From Gnetum montanum (lineage: Eukaryota > Streptophyta > Gnetopsida > Gnetales > Gnetaceae), in assembly GCA_015680685.1 (NCBI GenBank), contig MNCI01011084.1, positions 204,585 through 268,584 on the forward strand: DNA of 64,000 bases, written 5' to 3'. Shown here one piece after another: positions 58,401 to 64,000 of this stretch. Every line of letters begins with the position of its first letter. Positions within the stretch are counted from its first letter, which is position 1. The notes under the pieces are model-generated. The model ran no database searches, was not told the origin of the DNA, and worked only from the letters and a program-made list of their open reading frames with translations. Both the position numbers and the translations under genes were made by a program.

Positions 58401-59004
58401 TGGTATAGGAAAATCTCTTTTAATCTCTTTTTCATCCCTACAAGTGGTCAATTTATAGGTTTTGGAAGCTAGAGAAATGTCTTTGCTACAAGCTACAAAA
58501 AAAACACATGAAGATGTTTCAATTACTTGGGAGACATCTAATAGAAAGAGTAGACATCTTCAACTCTATGTTTAGGATAAATATAGAGGCTAGGTTTCTT
58601 GTTAAGCATAGATGAAGACAGAAAAAAAAGCATGAGTTGGGATAGAGAGATTAAATAAAGGAATATACATCTTCATGGTCAAGTGTGTGTGATCTTGGCC
58701 ACAACTCTCTATATGTGTGTCTAATCTTAGATCTATACATGGAGAGATCTAGATTGATTTAGCCTTGTGTTGAGGTTAATCAATGTATAATTGCAAAGCC
58801 TCATGATTTGCAATAGTGTTGAGTGTGTAAGAATTAAATATGATCTAGACTATAATTCCACTATAATTGTAATCCTCTCAAGTTAATTGCAGATAGCTAG
58901 TTTTTCTGGCTTTTCTAGCAATACAATTATCTTTTTCATTTTTTTCTATTGTTATATTCAATATGATTTAAGAGTTAAAGAAAATTGAAGTGATCCTAAT
59001 CTAG
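58401..59004 (+). repeat. Element 4, 3' LTR
   Basis: It starts TGGTATAGG right after the polypurine tract AAAGGGTGGAAGATT and matches the 5' LTR without the internal duplication or (GA)n. The end is near CTAG at 59004. Confidence 0.78.
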
Positions 59005-59246
59005 CCTTCTATAGAAGGCAAACAATACTCATTCATTAATCAAGCTCTTTCATTATTTGGAAAGAGAATCAAAACCCTTTCCCCATATTGAGATCTCCAT
59101 TTTTTAATATTTTATGTTCTTTTATTTACTCTACCTAATTAGATTTTTCATTTTCATAGTACTTTTTCATATTTCATTTTACCTTCAACAAATAATACTT
59201 AGCTAATTTTATCATTTAAATTCATCATATTTCATCATTCTACTAT

Positions 59247-60122
59247 TGATGAATAATAGAGAATTCAAACCCTCAACCATACAAGTCATAAGTGCTCACA
59301 TGCAACCAAATCATAATCCATGGATGGATAATATTAGTATACTAGTGAGTTGATAAGAAGTTTGTGATCATTATCTTTTCACTTATAGCTAGTGAGGTGC
59401 AAAATATATGGTTTAACTCTTAGTGAGGCATGTAATAAAATGATGTTGTATGGATCTAAGTGTGCTAAAGTTAAACATAGTAAAAATGATTAGAAATTCT
59501 ATCCCTAAGTACAATGAAAATGTAAGAGTATCCTAACCTAATGGTTATAAGTATTTTTTCTTGGTTTTCTATGTATGTCTTGGGTTGATGAAATTGTTAT
59601 TAGGATTACCAAGTAACTTTACTACTAAGTGAATTAAGTAAAGTCCCTACTGAATTATCAACAAATTATAGTTTACGCTCAAAAAATAGTTGTCCTAATT
59701 CTACCCTACTAATTAACATTTGAATATTAAATTACTTAGGAAATATAAATGATATGATAAAATTAAAGAACATAGCAAATTAAATCTATTCTATGTGATA
59801 TGCTACAATGATGAAGAACAATCTTAATCTTTCTTGTTGTTTATGAATTGTATCTAGGAACAATTCACTTGAATAATGATGTCATACAAACTATTAATTA
59901 CCACAATGTGGGCATTTACAACTAACTCTAACTTCAAGAAAACAAATTGCAACAATTTTGCTTAGTTTTGGTCAAAAACTTGTTTTTAACATGATGGTAA
60001 GCTCATATTTATAGGCATGACTATGGTCCATTACATATATCTACAACATCATATATTGGACTACGATATTACATCTACAATATTGTAGTCCCTCATAAAA
60101 GTTATTTCATCATATGCTCACA
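59247..60122 (-). repeat. LTR-like segment related to the Element 2 family
   Basis: The plus-strand start TGATGAATAATAGAGA is followed by CCCTCAACCATACAAG, like the Element 2 LTR start. Near the other end a minus-strand TATAAATA at about 60007-60015 lies beside ATATTGTAG-type palindromes, and the end is TTTCATCA. The order of signals equals that of Element 2 LTRs in minus orientation. The middle is too diverged to align by eye and no target duplication was found. Confidence 0.4.
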
Positions 60123-60329
60123 ACTAACTAAATATTCATCCACAAATTCAAGCAAAAGGAGGATAGAGTTCATTACAAATTTATGGGATTATATGGACTC
60201 AACATCATAACATATATACATGACTAACTCTAACAATGAATGTCACATCTTTATTTGAGTAGTGTTACAAAATTATCATGTAACAAATGATTAACAAATG
60301 ACATAAATAAAATTAAAAAATAAAATTGG

Positions 60330-63060
60330 ATGTAACTACTTCATGTTCCTAGTGGAAATGGCTTATCCATCAGCTTCTTCCCTTTGTCATATAGCTTTTG
60401 GAATTGGTACTTATTCAACAAGGCTCTTCATATTTCCTCTTTAGTTCTAGGATCATATACCATCCATGATAATTCAATAATATTTGCAAGTATTGGCACT
60501 TCCTAGGAACATGGTAGTTGTGGGAACACTTTGTTAACTTTTATGTACCATGCTACAAATTATGTGTTTTATACCTTAAATGCTTTATTCATCTTCTACA
60601 ACTCTTAATAATGAATCATTCTTGTTGCTAGATTTGCTATGACATCCTTTGGTCTTGCTAGTTGGATTTGACTACTTGAAGTTTAGAGTTTGCAATGTGG
60701 ATCTTTTGTTGTGCATCTTTTTTAACTACAAACTTCTTTTCATACATAGAATACATTGTGCCTACTTTCTACTCCAATTCTATCCTTGGCCTACCTACTA
60801 TCAATGTGGCTTAGTTAGCATAGTGTAGATTTACTAGTCCCATGTATTCTATTAAATCCTCTATCTTCATGTCCTTATTCTTTAGTTCTGCTAATGGGTT
60901 TCCAATCATGTGTTTGCTACATGATGGAACTGATCTTGACCTTGGGCCATCAAGATTTCTTCCCCATTGATTTTCTTGTATATGTCCAATTGATCTCTAA
61001 GATGTTCCTTAAGCCTTTCATGTTTCTTGGCCTCATTTTACCATGTGCTGATTTCAATAATTGATTTTTATCTAACCGCACATACTTCTTCCACTAATAG
61101 GATTATATTTTCATAGGTCAATTGTCTCATGCTAAGGTTGACTCTAGAGAACTACTCTCTCAGTTGATGGATACTTTCCTCAAGTATGTTTCTCTACTTC
61201 TCGATGTCTATTAACATTAACTTTTTTTGCAGTAATCATTTTATTCTCTTCTTCTAATGTAGTGATAGTCTTAGCATGAGCATACATCTAAGCATCTGCT
61301 ACTGAAGCATTCCAACTACTTTTCCTTCTCAATCTTCATTTGTTTCTACTTAACCATTAGTTGATCAATTTTTTCATTTCTAAATTATGCCAATTGGTCT
61401 AGTATAATTTATCATGCAACATCCTATCTTTTAACTCTCAATGTAGCTAGTTCTTCTTATAGCCTCTACACTTCACTCTCTACATGTTGCATCCTAGTTT
61501 ATGTTATGATTAGCTTTCCTTTTGTAGATATTAATTCTAACTATACTGAATTGATATCCCTAGGAATATCTAAAAGATTTTGCATATCCTATCCTATCTA
61601 CAAAAGTCTTTTCAATGCATCATCATATTCAATAGGGAATATGATTTCTTTCCCTAAGGTTCAAGCTAAAGTTTATACATTTTACCAATGGCATAACAAG
61701 AACATTGAATGACTCTTTGATATAATCAATGATTACTTCTATTGCTCCTACTACATCTTGATGTTGCATCATCACTAGAATCGCTCTTATACAAGTTTCC
61801 AACATCACTTGAAATGATGTATTGTTCCCAAAAATTTGTTGTCCCTAATCATCATTTCTCCTATCTATAAAAATATTTGAACACTAGCAGGCCTTGTGAA
61901 TACCATAGGTCTACTTGGATTATCCCTCACCTAGCACATGCTTGAGACTTCCCTGCTGCCCCAAATAATTATTTTTTCTATTTGTTGCAAATGACTTATG
62001 AAAGGCCTATATTCAGGTTGCGTTGGTGGAGTAACTGATCCTACTTATTCTATGGTTGGGGTTGATCCACTAGGTCTTGCTTGTTCCATTTTGATGATTG
62101 AAATGTTAATTGTTAGTGTTGACCTTATTGTAACCTCAATGCATGCTGGTTTTTCTACTTGGTCCTTCTTGGATGGTATTAGCTTAGAGATTTCTACATA
62201 TGAAGCATTTTGGGCTTTCTGGAGAACATCATTGGCTACTTGTCTACATAACTTTCTAATAAAACAATGGAATAGAAGAGTGGATTTCTTTATCTTATTC
62301 TCTTCAAACCTTCTCTGTATTTCTAGAGACAATAGATGAGCTATATTAGCTTTGAATTTTCCCATTAAGATAGCACTTCATTTTGCAACATAAGTGAAAA
62401 TTTTGTTAGGTCATTTGATTGGAAAAATATGATATATTGTAATTTTAAATTAAATCTTCTTTGTAGTGTATTATCCATTATACTCTTTTTTTGTAGCTCC
62501 ATATGCCCTCTACGACCATAAGTTTCTTACATTTGTGTCAAATCATATGGAGATTTGAGCAATATTGGTTTTAACAATTGGTATGTCTAATGCTCTTGTG
62601 ATTGCTTCAACTAAATATGACACTATTATTTCCTCAATCTTCATGCTTGCATCATCTTGTTCATTTTCCCAAAATTTATGGACTTCCCTCAAATATCATT
62701 TACCATTACTTGAAGTTGTTGACCAGAGTGGTGAGGTTTGAAGTTTTTCACAAACCTCTAAACGTATAAACTCTATGAATGGCCCAAATTTTAGTTATAC
62801 TATTACAGTGGACATGTCTCTAGAATGGCTTGTCGACACTCATTGGAGAGTATGAGGCATTGTCCTTGTTCTAGAGTTGGTGGTGCATCAACTTCTACAT
62901 GTGCAGATTGCTCTGTTGTAGGTGTAAGCTAATGAATTGAGTATGAATTCATCTTTTGCTCTATAGGAGAAATTTTCTCTAAACCTCTTCCTCTTCCCCT
63001 TCCTCTAGGCCTCTTTTCCCTTCGTTGTGATGGTCCCCCCAGCTTTGGATATTCTTTTTG
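60330..63060 (-). pseudogene. Plant-transposon-like ORF with coiled coil (second copy)
   Basis: Minus-strand frames give LREVHKFWENEQDDASMKIE, then FPIK with a stop and IFTYVAK, and then the open frame 62365-62045 (KFKANIAHLLSLEIQRRFEE, KSTLLFHCFIRKLCRQVAND). It continues in broken frames as a heptad-rich coil (61250-60950, with ILEESIHQLRE and HERLKEHLRDQLDIY). The block FPIK to IRKLC aligns well with the Element 3 ORF (FIPTK to LIKKLYKLA). A basic start (RKGKRKRFRENFS) near 63010-62960 may be the N-terminus. Function is unknown. Confidence 0.5.
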
Positions 63061-63907
63061 GTAGCATCTACAATCATAAGAATTTAAAAATTCCCCAAAA
63101 ATTCTAAAAAATTTTCTAATAGTTCATAACCCTTCATCAAATTTTGGGTTTTAATCAAAAATATTAGATATAATTAATTTTATTTTAAATTTGGATTGCA
63201 AAGTTTGAAAATTTTGTTAATTTAGAAAAAGCGCTAGTTCAAAAAAACCCTTAATAAAGCAATTTATCAATCAATTGAAAATAATTTTAGCTTAATGACC
63301 CATCACGATCCTTGATTAATTACTTAGAAAGTATTCGAATAGTCAATCGGAAAGAAATATGACATTATTTGGCTTATGTTAGATCAATATATTCTTATTT
63401 CTTATGGTGCTTACCCTTAATTGATCTTTCCTAGGTTAGAAAAAATATGGGCAATTCACAACAACTATGCACAACACTTTTTCCCATGACTAGATGATCA
63501 CTCCATGAGCAAAAGGAATCAAGAATGGCTTAAATCAAGTATGTGGTTAGAAAGACATGGAGCCCTAAAGATTCTCAGACAAGAAAACAATATGGACTTC
63601 CTTTACATGAAATGATGGAAATGAAAAATTTTCTAACTATCAGCACATATATATAGATTTTTATAAGAGCGATATCATAGATGCAATATTGCAAGGACTA
63701 CAATATCATATCTACTATATCATCTTTGAAATTTTTGTGAGATTTCATGAGAAAAAAGGATTGAATGGATATTTTGGAAGGTGTTAAGACAATTCAAAGG
63801 GTTCCTAATCATAGATGATGCTTATAATGTAAGATTTTGATGTCAAAAGTATTTTAAAAAAAGAAGTTTGAGCAAGGTAAGTCAACTAAGGTTTAGAAGA
63901 TGATTTT
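63061..63907. other. No gene; TATA and palindrome signals at 63620-63740
   Basis: This is AT-rich non-coding sequence. At 63640-63740 a minus-strand TATA-like stretch is followed outward by GCGATATCAT, GCAATATTGC and ACAATATCAT, the same layout as the Element 2-family U3. It may be a decayed LTR, but its termini are not found. Confidence 0.35.
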
Positions 63908-64000
63908 TGATGGGATGCGATGCTATATCGCATGGGCCGCGATATCGTGTCGAACACTGCAATATCACGTACACGATATCACAGCCCATCACCAGTTCTA
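63908..64000 (+). repeat. Partial LTR of the Element 2 family, cut by window end
   Basis: It starts TGATGGGATGCGATGC (compare TGATGAGATGCGATTCGC), followed by GGCCGCGATATCGTG and further GATATC-type units, and reaches the point where TATAAATA should begin (CCAGTTCTA). Orientation matches the solo LTR. Confidence 0.75.

Larger units (their letters stand above)
46267..59004 (+). mobile_element. Element 4: decayed Ty3/gypsy element, chromovirus-like
   Basis: LTRs at 46267-47157 and 58401-59004 flank gag, protease, RT, RNase H and integrase remnants in the Ty3/gypsy order on the plus strand. A polypurine tract AAAGGGTGGAAGATT lies at 58386-58400. A chromodomain-like tail is visible after integrase. 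The RT is split by Element 5. No clear target duplication was found, because both outer LTR ends are diverged. Frames are heavily broken. Confidence 0.8.

Noticed and set aside
46262-59009. Target-site duplication for Element 4
   Set aside because: Candidate pentamers GCTCT and GCCTT match at only three positions and the LTR ends are uncertain.

Overview
The window is eukaryotic, almost certainly plant nuclear DNA: AT-rich, with no operons or dense reading frames, a plant-type tRNA-Ala, and about 60 kb of decayed, nested LTR retrotransposons and endogenous pararetrovirus (Caulimoviridae-like) fragments. The elements are long and old, much of the content is non-autonomous, and pararetroviral DNA is present. 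This resembles a large gymnosperm-type genome, but that placement is inference and an angiosperm is not excluded.

Layout. Positions 1-1300 are the only stretch that looks like unique host DNA: a minus-strand tRNA-Ala(CGC) at 525-597 and two weak candidate terminal exons. 1300-2240 is the 3' end of a minus-strand Ty1/copia element (RNase H end, polypurine tract, start of LTR). 2735-3698 plus 19129-20870 are two halves of one minus-strand pararetrovirus fragment, split inside its reverse transcriptase by Element 1 (about 3692-19128). Element 1 is a 15.4-kb minus-strand LTR element with gag and protease of Ty3/gypsy Tat type but no recognisable polymerase; it carries tandem repeats, hairpin arrays and a 1.3-kb internal duplication instead. 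From about 20885 a second pararetrovirus copy runs on the plus strand, head-to-head with the first. It is interrupted by Element 2 (21720-31703), a full-length Athila-like Ty3/gypsy element on the minus strand with both LTRs, a perfect 5-bp target duplication (CAATT), a tRNA-Asp primer-binding site, gag, protease, RT, RNase H and integrase, several premature stops and an assembly gap (29078-29807).

Element 3 (33271-45182, minus) is a decayed Athila-like relative with gag-protease and a coiled-coil ORF but no visible polymerase. A solo LTR of the Element 2 family (34147-34937, duplication CAACC) sits inside its 3' LTR. 45183-46266 may hold a pararetroviral promoter region. Element 4 (46267-59004, plus) is a decayed Ty3/gypsy element, probably a chromovirus, whose reverse transcriptase is split by Element 5 (49351-55895, plus), a copia-type element with gag and an unrelated second ORF in place of pol. 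The right end (59005-64000) has an Element 2-related LTR-like segment, another minus-strand coiled-coil ORF like that of Element 3, and the first 93 bp of a further Element 2-family LTR.

No intact protein-coding host gene and no complete new defence or metabolic system is visible. The most interesting material is in the mobile elements: a copy-number-variable array of GCGATATCGC palindromes directly upstream of the TATA box in the Element 2-family LTR; paralogous empty sites that confirm two insertions; a repeated non-polymerase ORF type in elements that have lost pol; and arrays of hairpins built on GACTATGCTCT/AGAGCATAGTC in Element 1.
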